Below the pieces are notes generated by a model. It was not told the origin of the DNA. It ran no database searches and saw only the letters and a program-made list of their open reading frames with translations. A stretch of DNA of 64,000 nt from contig NZ_CP019799.1 in NCBI RefSeq assembly GCF_002007605.1, positions 1,178,001 to 1,242,000 of the forward strand, read 5' to 3'. Both the position numbers and the translations under genes were made by a program. Source of the DNA: Cellvibrio sp. PSBB023. Lineage in GTDB: Bacteria; Pseudomonadota; Gammaproteobacteria; Pseudomonadales; Cellvibrionaceae. Below, one piece after another: positions 17,891-26,637 of the stretch. Every line of letters starts with the position of its first letter. Positions within the stretch are counted from its first letter, which is position 1.

Positions 17891-20857
17891 TTAAATGGTC
17901 ATGACCACACGCAAAGCATCCAGGCGAATTGTGGCTTGCGATAAAAAGTGCTGACTGGCAGCCAAACGCTGCGCCAGGTAATCAATTTCTTCCTGGCGCA
18001 CATTGGGGTTTACTGCTTTGAGCGCCTTCATTCGCGCCAACTCAGCATTCAACTGCTCGCCCACTTTGGTTTGCGCCTCTGCGATTAACTCTGCCTGCCT
18101 TGCTTGCGTAATTTCTTCGGCTTTCTGAACCATTGTTGTTAAGGTTGGGCGCGCGTGACGCACCAAGTCCTGCGCGTTGTTTCGCGGTACTTTTTGCAAG
18201 AGCTTGCTCAACTGGGTGATACCCAACACATTGGATAAGTCCTTGCCTTTATCATCCAGCAACACGCGCAATAAGGATTGTGGCATATAGCGGAACAACT
18301 GCAATTCCGCAGGCGCCGGGCAATGCAATACAAACAAGGCTTCCAGCATGAGAGTGCCTGGTTTTAATGGCGGTAACTTCAAGGTGCAGAATGCGGTATT
18401 GCCAAATTCGCTAAGTGAAATTAAATCCTGAGCGCCTCGCACCAAGGGATGCTCCCAAGTCAGGAATTGCATATCTTCACGCGACAATGCTTGCTGGCGA
18501 TCATAGGTAACTGTCAAACCACCCTCGGGCAAGCCGGGAAATTGCTCAATGCGCATGTGGTCGCTGGGGTGCAACACCAAACTTTTCTCGCTGTGTCTTT
18601 CATAGTCGATACCAAAACTATCAAACACCTGTTCCATGTATATTGGCAGTGCAGTGTTTACATCGTTTTCAGCTAAGGCATTAACTAATGCTTCTGCTTG
18701 AGCGGGCTTGCAGGAATTCAGCTCCAGCAAGCGGTCACGCCCCTGTTGCAATTGCGCAACTAACTCGGCAGAAAATAGGCGGGTTTTCTCAACCAATGCA
18801 GCAAACGCAGCTTCATCTTTATTGATTAATGCAGGCAACAAGGCATCGGCAAATTGCACATAGGCGGCCTGCCCTATTGCGCAGGTTTTTTCAAAGGCAT
18901 TCAGGCCCTGATGGTACCAATTGAGTAGTTTTTCTTGTGCTGAATGTTCGTAATAAGGCACATGGATATTCACTGTCGCCGTTTGACCGATACGATCCAG
19001 ACGGCCAATGCGCTGCTCTAACAAATCGGGGTTGGTGGGCAAATCAAACAACACCAGATCCTGTGCAAACTGGAAGTTGCGCCCTTCACTGCCAATTTCC
19101 GAGCAAATCAATACCTGTGCGCCATCCTCCACTTCTGCAAAATAAGCAGCCGCACGATCGCGCTCAATCAGATTCAAGCCTTCATGGAATACCGCTGTGG
19201 TCAGGCCTTTACGTAACCGCAGATATTCTTCAATGGATTGCGCGGAATCTGCATTGGCGCAAATGACCAATACTTTTTTGCGGCGATTCTGGCGCAACCA
19301 TTCTGCCAGCCAAACTACGCGTGGGTCTTGCAACCACCAATCACTGTCGGTACTTTGCTGCCAATAATGTTCTGCACAGATTTGTACCGCTAATGGCTGC
19401 GCTTGCACAGCAAGCAAATCAGCATCTGTTAACTGCAGGGCATGTGCTTGCAGTTTGCGCTCAGGGAAACCACTGACTGAGTTGCGAGTGTTGCGGAACA
19501 AAACACGACCAGTGCCATGGCGATCCAACAAATAGTGAATTGCCGTATCTATCGCCGCGCCCAGTGTTTGATTTTCTGCCTGAGCTTGTAACTCGCTGAC
19601 AGTTTCGGCGGGCAAATAATTCGCCAGGGATTTCACCAAACCGGCAGGAATAGTTTGTGCGCTATCGCTATGCTCTTTTAATAATGCCTGCACAAGATCA
19701 TTCAGTGGCTGGTAGGCTTTTTGCTCTGCAATAAATGCTTGCAAGTCGTAATAGCGATCGGGATCAAGCAAACGCAAGCGTGCAAAATGACTTTCCAAAC
19801 CTAACTGCTCTGGCGTTGCCGTGAGTAGCAATAAACCTTTGGATTTTTGCGCTAAACCTTCAATGCAAGTATAGGCCTTGCTCGGTTTCTTTTCGCTCCA
19901 CTGCAAGTGATGCGCTTCATCGACCAGTAATAAATCCCATTCCGCCGCGACAGCTTGTTCATAGCGATAATTATTTTTGGTGAGAAAATCCAGTGAACAA
20001 ATGACCAACTGTGCTGTTTCAAAGGGGTTGCTGATATCCGGTTGCTGCTCAATATTTTCTGTAAAGTCATCCGCAAAATCATCGACATAATCGACGGACT
20101 CTTCAACACTATCCAGCCCAACCAACGCATTGCAACGCGCTTCATCTAACAAGGTGAACGCGAAATTAAAACGACGCAACATCTCCACCAACCACTGATG
20201 CTGCAAACTGGCCGGCACCACAATCAAGGCGCGCTGTACACGACCGCTCATAATTTGCTGATGTAAAATCAAGCCTGCTTCAATAGTTTTACCCAAGCCA
20301 ACTTCATCGGCTAACAATACGCGAGGAGCATGGCGCTGGGATACTTCGCTAGCGATATATAGCTGATGCGGTAACAACTGGACTCGCGGGCCCGCAAGGC
20401 CAAACATGGCCGACTGGCGATGTAAATTCTGGAAGTGCAAGGTTTGATAGCGCAACGTAAAGTGCGTGTGTTTGTCGATTTGTCCCGCAAACAAGCGATC
20501 GCGCGGTGTACTGAATTGGACAAAGCTATCAAGCTCAAACTCGGGAATCGCAAATTCCTCATCGTCTTTAGTAAGGCCGACGTACATCAAACAGCCCGCT
20601 TGCTCCACAATTCGGGTTATCAGGATTTTGGTGCCGTCCTGATGGCGAACCTTTTCGCCTACCTCATACTTCACCCGACTGACAGGGGCATTATCCATTG
20701 CATAGGTACGGCGCTCGCCCGCTGCGGGGAAACTCAAGGTTAAACGGCGATTGGACACATCCAACACTATGCCTAACCCCAAATCCGCCTCTGACTCACT
20801 TATCCAGCGTTGACCAATAACAAAAGCCGCCTCACCCGCAAACCTGGTTCTACTCAC
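17891..20857 (-). CDS. rapA: RNA polymerase-associated ATPase RapA (SWI2/SNF2)
   Basis: This 988-residue protein recycles stalled RNA polymerase using ATP. N-terminal Tudor-like domains (about 1-110) precede a SWI2/SNF2 ATPase. Motifs include L-A-D-E-V-G-L-G-K-T-I-E-A-G (Walker A, about 181-194), D-E-A-H-H-L (Walker B), L-L-T-A-T-P and, in the second lobe, I-C-S-E-I-G-S-E-G-R-N-F-Q and Q-R-I-G-R-L-D-R-I-G-Q. Length is close to Escherichia coli RapA (968). The start is a GTG at 20857 (M-S-R-T-R-F), with AGG 8 bases upstream. It is divergent from the mutarotase gene, and a small unrecognised gene follows on the same strand. Confidence 0.96.
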   Translation of the reverse strand: MSRTRFAGEAAFVIGQRWISESEADLGLGIVLDVSNRRLTLSFPAAGERRTYAMDNAPVSRVKYEVGEKVRHQDGTKILITRIVEQAGCLMYVGLTKDDEEFAIPEFELDSFVQFSTPRDRLFAGQIDKHTHFTLRYQTLHFQNLHRQSAMFGLAGPRVQLLPHQLYIASEVSQRHAPRVLLADEVGLGKTIEAGLILHQQIMSGRVQRALIVVPASLQHQWLVEMLRRFNFAFTLLDEARCNALVGLDSVEESVDYVDDFADDFTENIEQQPDISNPFETAQLVICSLDFLTKNNYRYEQAVAAEWDLLLVDEAHHLQWSEKKPSKAYTCIEGLAQKSKGLLLLTATPEQLGLESHFARLRLLDPDRYYDLQAFIAEQKAYQPLNDLVQALLKEHSDSAQTIPAGLVKSLANYLPAETVSELQAQAENQTLGAAIDTAIHYLLDRHGTGRVLFRNTRNSVSGFPERKLQAHALQLTDADLLAVQAQPLAVQICAEHYWQQSTDSDWWLQDPRVVWLAEWLRQNRRKKVLVICANADSAQSIEEYLRLRKGLTTAVFHEGLNLIERDRAAAYFAEVEDGAQVLICSEIGSEGRNFQFAQDLVLFDLPTNPDLLEQRIGRLDRIGQTATVNIHVPYYEHSAQEKLLNWYHQGLNAFEKTCAIGQAAYVQFADALLPALINKDEAAFAALVEKTRLFSAELVAQLQQGRDRLLELNSCKPAQAEALVNALAENDVNTALPIYMEQVFDSFGIDYERHSEKSLVLHPSDHMRIEQFPGLPEGGLTVTYDRQQALSREDMQFLTWEHPLVRGAQDLISLSEFGNTAFCTLKLPPLKPGTLMLEALFVLHCPAPAELQLFRYMPQSLLRVLLDDKGKDLSNVLGITQLSKLLQKVPRNNAQDLVRHARPTLTTMVQKAEEITQARQAELIAEAQTKVGEQLNAELARMKALKAVNPNVRQEEIDYLAQRLAASQHFLSQATIRLDALRVVMTI

Positions 20858-20988
20858 GCAAATACCTACTTACAAAATCAGAATTATCGAAAAGGCGCGC
20901 ATCATACTGTTTTAAGGCCCACAAAACCAAAAAATTTGGCTGTGGGCAGGCGTAGTTTTCTATAGAATCCCTGCCATTAGTCACACAA

Positions 20989-21930
20989 ATGGTAGCCTCC
21001 ATGCATATCAATACACCCGATGCCGCAAGCACCCAGCGCCTTGAACAATTAGTTGCCAAATCAAACTGTTTACGCCTGACCACCAGCACCGAGTACTATC
21101 CCGATTCAGTGGGCACAGGCCTGCCACTCCTGATAGTGGAAACCGAGCTGTGCAGTGCGGTCATCTCTCTGCAAGGCGCCCACCTGCTTGAGTTTAAAAC
21201 AGTAGAGAGCGATGCCCTGTTATGGCTGAGCCCCAATTGTGACTTCACCCCGGGCGTTGCCCTGCGCGGCGGCGTTCCCCTCTGCCTGCCATGGTTCGGC
21301 GTTAACCAAGCCTATCCCGACAAACCCAAGCACGGCTTTGCCCGCAATAGCTTTTGGGAGCTGGGTGAGGCGCATCTACTCAGTGACGGTGCTGTCGAGC
21401 TGGAATTTTTATTCCTGAGCGATGCCAATGAACTCTTCCCTTACGACTTCTCTGCCGAATTGCGTATGACGTTGGGCAAAAGTGCCAAACTCGAATTGAC
21501 CATCAACAATACCGATACCGAAGACTTTGACTGCAGCTGGGCGATGCACAATTATCATCGCATCAGCTCGCTAACGGACGTGCGTGTATTAGGTTTAGCC
21601 GAGCGGAGCTACCTGGACAATTTGGAAGGCCATGCAGAAAAATACCAATCCGGCGATGTCAGTTTCAATGGCCCCGTGGATCGTGTTTACCCTGCTATAG
21701 AGAACAGTATTCGCATCAGCGGATCACCTTCCATTGAAATCACACACAATAACTGCCCAAGCGTAGTCGTATGGAACCCCGGCCAAGAAGCTGCCGCCAA
21801 AATTGCCGACATAGGCGAAGGTCAGGAACAGTTTTATATCTGTGTAGAGCGTGGCGCTGTGCTTGGTGAAAAATGGTTCATGGCTGCAGGCACTAGTAAA
21901 AGTGCGTGGATGGAGTTTAAGCAGGTTTAG
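20989..21930 (+). CDS. D-hexose-6-phosphate mutarotase (aldose 1-epimerase family)
   Basis: This 313-residue YeaD-type mutarotase should interconvert alpha and beta anomers of glucose-6-phosphate and related sugars in the cytosol. Supporting motifs are G-A-H-L-L-E-F, R-G-G-V-P-L-C-L-P-W-F-G and K-H-G-F-A-R-N-S-F-W, with the conserved His/Arg, followed by W-A-M-H-N-Y-H and W-N-P-G. Two starts are possible, ATG at 20989 or ATG at 21001 (M-H-I-N-T-P). Neither has a perfect ribosome site; GGTAG before the second is the better. It is divergent from rapA. Confidence 0.88.
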   Translation: MVASMHINTPDAASTQRLEQLVAKSNCLRLTTSTEYYPDSVGTGLPLLIVETELCSAVISLQGAHLLEFKTVESDALLWLSPNCDFTPGVALRGGVPLCLPWFGVNQAYPDKPKHGFARNSFWELGEAHLLSDGAVELEFLFLSDANELFPYDFSAELRMTLGKSAKLELTINNTDTEDFDCSWAMHNYHRISSLTDVRVLGLAERSYLDNLEGHAEKYQSGDVSFNGPVDRVYPAIENSIRISGSPSIEITHNNCPSVVVWNPGQEAAAKIADIGEGQEQFYICVERGAVLGEKWFMAAGTSKSAWMEFKQV

Positions 21931-22051
21931 TTTTTTATCCTGCTTAAAAGAAAGCTGGCGCGATAGCGGCTTTTTATTTACTCCTGTTCAAAAAGACAAA
22001 ACCTTATTCCAATTCGATTATTTATTTTAAGCATAAGTCTCATCATAACCT

Positions 22052-22089
22052 AACTTAAACAACCGCTCATATGAGCGGTTGTTTAAGTT
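22052..22089. terminator. Perfect 38-bp palindrome, probable bidirectional terminator
   Basis: Nineteen bases (22052-22070, centre ...CCGCTCAT) are followed without spacer by their exact complement (22071-22089, ATGAGCGG...). It lies between the convergent mutarotase and outer-membrane protein genes, 5 bases past the latter's stop. The AACTTAAAC/GTTTAAGTT arms supply U-rich ends. Confidence 0.75.
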
Positions 22090-22094
22090 CTTTA

Positions 22095-22829
22095 TTAAAA
22101 GGCGTAGTTAATACTCAAAGAATAAAAATCAAGATCATCATTCAACATTGTATATTCCAGCTCTGAAAACAGACTGGCAGTAAACTTATAACCTACACCT
22201 ACGCCACCCGAGAAACCCGACTCACTTTCAGAAATTTTCTCGGACAGCCCCAAATCTAGCGCATCGAAATTGTTATCGCCTCTTTTGGCGCTGAACCGAA
22301 ATGGATCACCGTCTGAAACATAGGCGGTTAAGTCGTATGAGTTTGCGCGCATGGTTAAGGTGCTCTTTTCCCGCAGATAACCAGCTTTGGCTTTTACATA
22401 TAGATCACCGCTAGAACGATACACGCCATATATTGCTGTGGTTTCAACATTTACATCCGCACCCAGTGATGCATCAACTTCAACATAGGGATACATGTTC
22501 TGAGCATCGGCCAAGGTAACGCCAGGGTTTAGCGAAACTATTGAACTCCACCAGACATCGCTAACATCTATACCTTCTGCTTCGAAACTGGCAGATGCAT
22601 CTTTAATAGATTTTGAGTACTGTCCTTCTATGGCAAAATTTTCATTAATTTTATAACCGAATTGGATGAATCCATTATTGGGATCGCTAAATTTAATCTC
22701 CTCAACAGTAGGAACTGAAACTTTACCGAAGCCAATGCCTACATAAAAGGGAGACGGATTTTGCTGCGCAGCGGCATGCAGAGAAACCACTGCAGCCATT
22801 AACGACGATACCAATAGCATTTTTTTCAT
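22095..22829 (-). CDS. Outer-membrane beta-barrel protein (OmpA/OmpW-like fold)
   Basis: This 244-residue protein has a signal peptide (cleavage near A-A-A-Q, residue 21) followed by alternating amphipathic strands. It begins F-Y-V-G-I-G-F-G-K-V and ends with the aromatic C-terminus Y-A-F expected for BamA-assembled barrels. Strand-like repeats such as F-I-Q-F-G-Y-K-I-N-E-N-F-A-I-E-G-Q-Y and the late G-V-G-Y-K-F segment match small eight-stranded barrels. GGAG lies 8 bases upstream of the ATG. Function unknown. It lies downstream of mdh but behind a terminator. Confidence 0.8.
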   Translation of the reverse strand: MKKMLLVSSLMAAVVSLHAAAQQNPSPFYVGIGFGKVSVPTVEEIKFSDPNNGFIQFGYKINENFAIEGQYSKSIKDASASFEAEGIDVSDVWWSSIVSLNPGVTLADAQNMYPYVEVDASLGADVNVETTAIYGVYRSSGDLYVKAKAGYLREKSTLTMRANSYDLTAYVSDGDPFRFSAKRGDNNFDALDLGLSEKISESESGFSGGVGVGYKFTASLFSELEYTMLNDDLDFYSLSINYAF

Positions 22830-22879
22830 TCAAATAACTCCATGTTGACAACAATAAACCCCATCAAACTAATAATGGG

Positions 22880-22913
22880 TAAAAAAATAAAGCCGCTCAA
22901 TGAGCGGCCTTAT
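22880..22913 (-). terminator. Terminator after mdh
   Basis: GCCGCTCA (22892-22899) pairs with TGAGCGGC (22901-22908). On the minus strand the stem is followed by TTTATTTTTTT. It lies 20 bases past the mdh stop and separates mdh from the outer-membrane protein gene. Its stem core resembles the palindrome at 22052-22089. Confidence 0.85.
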
Positions 22914-22932
22914 TGTGTACAGCTTTTACAAT

Positions 22933-23916
22933 TTACGCAGGCAGCAACTCTTTCACTGCATCACGCTCTTCTTGTAATTCTTTTTCGGTTGCAGTCATAC
23001 GAGCGCGTGAGAATTCGTTGATATCCAAACCTTGTACGATTTCCCAATCACCGTTTTTACACACAACAGGGAATGAGTAGATCAGGCCTTTTTCAATGCC
23101 GTAAGAGCCATCGCTGTATACGCCCATGCTGGTCCAATCATTTGCTGGAGTGCCCAGTGCCCAATCGCGGATATGATTGATTGCCGCGTTTGCTGCAGAC
23201 GCAGCAGAAGAAGCGCCGCGTGCAGCAATAATGGCAGCACCACGTTGTTGTACAGTTGGGATGTAATCTGCTTCGTACCATGCTTGATCAACCAGGCTCA
23301 ACGCTGGCTTGCCATCAACCAAGGTGTTGTGCAGGTCTGGGTATTGGGTAGATGAGTGGTTACCCCAGATCAGTGCTTTGGTGATGTTATTGATGCTGGT
23401 GCCGGTTTTGGTCGCCAACTGGGACAGTGCACGGTTGTGATCCAAACGGGTCATGGCAGTGAATTGACGTGGGTTGATGTCAGGTGCATTGCGCTGTGCG
23501 ATCAATGCGTTGGTGTTGGCAGGGTTACCAACTACCAATACTTTGATGTTGCGTGAGGCGTGATCGTTGATTGCCTTGCCTTGTACAGAGAAGATCGCGG
23601 CGTTAGCAGCCAGCAGATCTTTACGCTCCATACCTGGGCCGCGTGGACGTGCGCCTACCAACAGTGCGTAATCGGTATCTTTGAAGGCAACCGATGGGTC
23701 ATCAGTAGTCACAATGCCAGCCAACAATGGGAATGCACAATCGTCCAATTCCATCGCTACACCTTGCAGTGCTTTCAGAGCCGGGGTGATTTCCAGCAAT
23801 TGCAGGATAACGGGTTGATCTTTACCTAACATGTCGCCAGCAGCGATGCGGAACAACAATGAGTAGCTGATTTGGCCTGCGGCGCCAGTGACGGTAACTC
23901 TTACAGGTGCTTTCAC
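22933..23916 (-). CDS. mdh: Malate dehydrogenase
   Basis: This 327-residue NAD-dependent enzyme oxidises malate to oxaloacetate in the TCA cycle. The N-terminal [10 protein letters not shown] nucleotide loop, [11 protein letters not shown] (substrate loop arginines), [16 protein letters not shown] and I-W-G-N-H-S (active-site His) are all present. Length and motifs fit the type 2 bacterial MDH used by pseudomonad relatives rather than the enterobacterial form. The start is a GTG (M-K-A-P-V) with GGAG 7 bases upstream. It is monocistronic, with a terminator downstream. Confidence 0.96.
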   Translation of the reverse strand: MKAPVRVTVTGAAGQISYSLLFRIAAGDMLGKDQPVILQLLEITPALKALQGVAMELDDCAFPLLAGIVTTDDPSVAFKDTDYALLVGARPRGPGMERKDLLAANAAIFSVQGKAINDHASRNIKVLVVGNPANTNALIAQRNAPDINPRQFTAMTRLDHNRALSQLATKTGTSINNITKALIWGNHSSTQYPDLHNTLVDGKPALSLVDQAWYEADYIPTVQQRGAAIIAARGASSAASAANAAINHIRDWALGTPANDWTSMGVYSDGSYGIEKGLIYSFPVVCKNGDWEIVQGLDINEFSRARMTATEKELQEERDAVKELLPA

Positions 23917-24245
23917 GATGAGACTCCATTTATTCGGGTGATATTGGAAGGAAACGAAAGTTCGGCATTGTGTGCCTGGGTTTTACTGATAAGACGGGCG
24001 AGCATTATAGGCATTTGGGCAGAAAATTCACCCCATTTCACCATGCTGGATGAGATTGATTCCTGAAATTAACCGGTTATTTACACTTGCCAATAAAATT
24101 TTGAAGCGCGGAATCCTTTTTGACGCATTTGGCGATATCGCCCTCTTGAAAATTCCAACCGATAGCGCACAATCGCCGCCAATCAAGAGTTCTCTTGATC
24201 AATCAGGGATTCTCCCTGCATTCAACTCCTTATACGTGAACTTAC
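23917..24245. other. 329-bp intergenic region with two adjacent perfect hairpins
   Basis: No gene is seen. ATCAAGAG-TT-CTCTTGAT (24182-24199) and CAGGGA-TTC-TCCCTG (24204-24218) stand side by side about 28 bases upstream of the YkgJ-type gene. They could be leader hairpins of that gene or protein-binding sites. The rest should hold the divergent mdh promoter, but I cannot place it with confidence. Confidence 0.45.
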
Positions 24246-24626
24246 ATGAGCCTGGAATCACCGTGCCTTAGCTGTGGGGCTTGCTGTGCCCACTTTCGCG
24301 TGTCTTTCTATTGGGGCGAATGCCAGAGCACTGGCGGCATAGTCCCTGACGACCTGACCTTACAGGTCAGCCCCCACCACGCCTGTATGAAAGGCACAGA
24401 AACCCATCCGGTGCACTGTACAGCGCTGGAAGGTGTGGTTGGCTCGCAGGTGAGTTGTAGTATTTATGAGAATCGCCCAAGTACCTGTCGGGAGTTTGAT
24501 ATTTTGGATGAGCAGGGACAGTTGAACGAGGCATGTACACGTGCGCGTGCACATTATGGATTGCCTCCGGTGTTGCTTGCCGTGGATCAGCACCTGGACA
24601 CGGGTGGTATCCAGGCACTGCCCTAA
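24246..24626 (+). CDS. YkgJ-family cysteine-cluster protein
   Basis: This 126-residue protein has the cysteine pattern C-L-S-C-G-A-C-C-A near the N-terminus, then C-M-K-G, H-C-T-A-L-E, S-C-S-I-Y-E-N-R-P-S-T-C-R-E-F and a late C. This matches the YkgJ/UPF0153 family, thought to bind zinc or an iron-sulfur cluster. No biochemical role is firmly established. No signal peptide is visible, so it is probably cytosolic. Its ribosome site is weak. It converges on the dUTPase-like gene. Confidence 0.85.
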   Translation: MSLESPCLSCGACCAHFRVSFYWGECQSTGGIVPDDLTLQVSPHHACMKGTETHPVHCTALEGVVGSQVSCSIYENRPSTCREFDILDEQGQLNEACTRARAHYGLPPVLLAVDQHLDTGGIQALP

Positions 24627-24638
24627 CTAATGACTCAC

Positions 24639-25261
24639 TTACTGTTGATAACGCGCAGCCAGTGCTCGATATAACTCATCTTTAAATTCTACTTTGGTCG
24701 TATCCAGGCTTAGCACAGCCTCAACCAGGTGCTCGTTATCTTCGCGGCCATCATGCCAATGCTTGCGATAGCTGCCATCTTTATAGCCATGATCCTGACG
24801 GAAAAAATTGAGCACATTTTTACCCACATAGCCACGATAGAGCTGGTCAAAACTCATATCCACGCCCGCCATTAAACGCGCAAACAAGCCGATATGGAAT
24901 TGACGATCCCCAAGGTAGCGGCGACAAATTTTTCCAGGTCGAGACGGAAATCGGTTTCATCGGTAGCAATAACCAATTCGCGCTGCAGGCGGGCGATGAT
25001 GTCATCCCGTGAGGCATCTGATTGCAGCAAAATACTTAAACCAAAATGCCAGATATCAATTAATTCCAATGCCACTTGTTCAGTATCGGGCGATTGTTTT
25101 TTCCACCACTTCCAGCCGTAATGATCCATCAACTCAGCACACTCAACCCAAATGGCGCGATACCATTCATAGCCTTGTTGCTGCCAATTGGCAGTGACTT
25201 TTGTGTTCATGGCATCTTGCAGATCGAGCATAATTTTTAACTGTTGGGCTTGTGCAGACAT
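24639..25261 (-). pseudogene. dUTP diphosphatase (all-alpha, dimeric type) broken by a frameshift
   Basis: Two frames together give one dimeric dUTPase-like protein. The first (25261 to 24872) carries the NTP-pyrophosphatase motif W-V-E-C-A-E-L-M-D-H-Y-G-W-K-W-W-K and E-L-I-D-I-W-H-F. The second (from about 24920 to 24639) carries Y-V-G-K-N-V-L-N-F-F-R-Q-D-H-G-Y-K-D-G-S-Y and G-R-E-D-N-E-H-L-V. The natural reading is ...K-F-V-A-A, then Y-L-G-D-R-Q-F-H-I-G. One base appears to be missing near 24917-24918, and the first frame then runs to a stop 15 codons later. The start at 25261 has GAG upstream. The gene is therefore a recent pseudogene, a sequencing error or, less likely, programmed frameshifting. 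Confidence 0.85.
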
Positions 25262-25326
25262 TGTTGTTCTCACATTAATATTGGTAGGTATTCGCCATTC
25301 TTTTTTGGGAAAGCCTCAAAGCGGGC

Positions 25327-26118
25327 TCAATTAGGCAGATAGTGTTTAGCTTTGCGAAACAGGCGATAAAAATTTTCAGTGGTGTGCTCAGCCAATTCCT
25401 GCAGTGGAATACCACGTACGTCGGCAACAAACTGCGCCACTTCGCGTACATACTTTGGCTCATTGGGTTTGCCGCGATAAGGAATGGGCGCGAGGTATGG
25501 CGAATCAGTTTCAACCAACAAACGATCAATTGGCATATTACGCACCACATCGCGAATTTGATCGGCCGTCTTAAAGGTAACGATACCGGAAATGGAAATG
25601 TAGTAATTCAAATCCAGTGCCGCTTTCGCCATTTCCCAATCTTCGGTAAAGCAATGCAGTACACCGCTGTGTTCGAGGCTGCCATGTTCTTTTATTAATG
25701 CCAGCGTATCGGCTTTGGCTTCGCGAGTATGCACAACAACCGGCAGGCCAATTTGTTTACCCACACGTAAGTGCAGCGCAAAACTGTCGTGTTGGATCTC
25801 TTTGCTTTCAGTTTCGTAGTGATAGTCCAAACCGGTTTCACCCAGTGCAACGACTTTGGGTTGTGATGCCCAATTAATTAATTGCTCTGCGGTTGCAGCC
25901 CCTTCTTTCACATCGCAGGGATGAACCCCTACAGATGCGACCACACCAGGATGAGCTTGGGCAATATCGATTACCGTCTGGATATTTTCCAAACTAATAC
26001 CGATGCACAGCATTTGTTGAATTCCACGCTCGTGTGCCGCCGCGATGGCTGCGCCTAAATCACCGCTATAAGCGTCAAGCTTGAGTCGGTCGAGGTGGCA
26101 GTGGGAGTCGATTAACAT
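25327..26118 (-). CDS. TatD-family metal-dependent DNase/hydrolase
   Basis: This 263-residue TIM-barrel metallohydrolase has its first metal-binding motif at D-S-H-C-H-L-D (residues 4-10). Other motifs are A-L-G-E-T-G-L-D-Y-H-Y, V-V-H-T-R-E-A, H-C-F-T-E-D and L-L-V-E-T-D-S-P-Y-L-A-P, all conserved in TatD/YcfH proteins. Members degrade DNA or act in RNA/DNA quality control. It lies downstream of tmk/holB/pilZ as in pseudomonads, although a terminator lies between pilZ and this gene. A GAGAAG site lies 5 bases before the ATG. Confidence 0.93.
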   Translation of the reverse strand: MLIDSHCHLDRLKLDAYSGDLGAAIAAAHERGIQQMLCIGISLENIQTVIDIAQAHPGVVASVGVHPCDVKEGAATAEQLINWASQPKVVALGETGLDYHYETESKEIQHDSFALHLRVGKQIGLPVVVHTREAKADTLALIKEHGSLEHSGVLHCFTEDWEMAKAALDLNYYISISGIVTFKTADQIRDVVRNMPIDRLLVETDSPYLAPIPYRGKPNEPKYVREVAQFVADVRGIPLQELAEHTTENFYRLFRKAKHYLPN

Positions 26119-26163
26119 AAATACTTCTCACAAAAAACAGTTCACAAAAAACAGCACTAACAA

Positions 26164-26193
26164 AAACAACGAAGCCAGGCGTTACCTGGCTTC
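26164..26193 (-). terminator. Terminator between pilZ and tatD
   Basis: GAAGCCAGG (26171-26179) pairs with CCTGGCTTC (26185-26193) around a 5-base loop. On the minus strand the stem is followed by GTTGTTTTTGTT. It lies 20 bases past the pilZ stop, so tatD probably depends on read-through or its own promoter. Confidence 0.8.
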
Positions 26194-26213
26194 AGGGAAA
26201 CTCAGTGGGCAGA

Positions 26214-26567
26214 TTACATGGTATGGGTGGGCTTGTCTGAATTGAGCATACCGGCCAGGTAATTTTCAATCTTGTTGATGGCAGTATTATCCTGGTCGCT
26301 AAATTGCACACCGATGCCAGCCGCACGGTTGCCTTGTGCACCTTTGGGCGTCACCCAGACAACCTTGCCTGCAACCGGAATCTTTTCCGGTTCATCCATT
26401 AAACTCAATAACATAAACACTTCATCGCCCAACTTGTAGGTCTTGTTGGTCGGGATAAACATGCCACCGTTTTTCACAAACGGCATATACGCGGCGTAAA
26501 GCACGGCTTTGTCTTTGATCGTTAACGAGAGTATGCCGTTGCGGGCACCACCACCAATCGGTTGCAT
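26214..26567 (-). CDS. pilZ: PilZ protein of type IV pilus biogenesis
   Basis: This PilZ-domain protein of 117 residues is very close in wording to Pseudomonas PilZ: R-N-G-I-L-S-L-T-I-K-D-K, A-A-Y-M-P-F-V-K-N-G-G-M-F-I-P-T-N and V-A-G-K-V-V-W-V-T-P-K-G-A-Q-G. It lacks the R-x-x-x-R and (D/N)-x-S-x-x-G residues that bind c-di-GMP, as does the Pseudomonas protein. It should act as an adaptor in pilus assembly with PilB/FimX-type partners. I chose the ATG at 26567 (M-Q-P-I-G-G-G) because AGGA lies 9 bases upstream; an upstream in-frame start adds 14 unlikely residues. It lies 3' of holB, the conserved order. Confidence 0.92.
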   Translation of the reverse strand: MQPIGGGARNGILSLTIKDKAVLYAAYMPFVKNGGMFIPTNKTYKLGDEVFMLLSLMDEPEKIPVAGKVVWVTPKGAQGNRAAGIGVQFSDQDNTAINKIENYLAGMLNSDKPTHTM

Positions 26568-26637
26568 AACTGATCCTGCTTGTTGTTTTTGTAAGCTTCT
26601 GAGCCCCAATAGGGTCGAACACTAATAGATTAGCTGA

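Noticed and set aside
24639..24887. Independent 82-residue gene
   Set aside because: Its sequence is the C-terminal half of the dUTPase-like protein, and its TTG start is only the first possible initiation codon after the frameshift.
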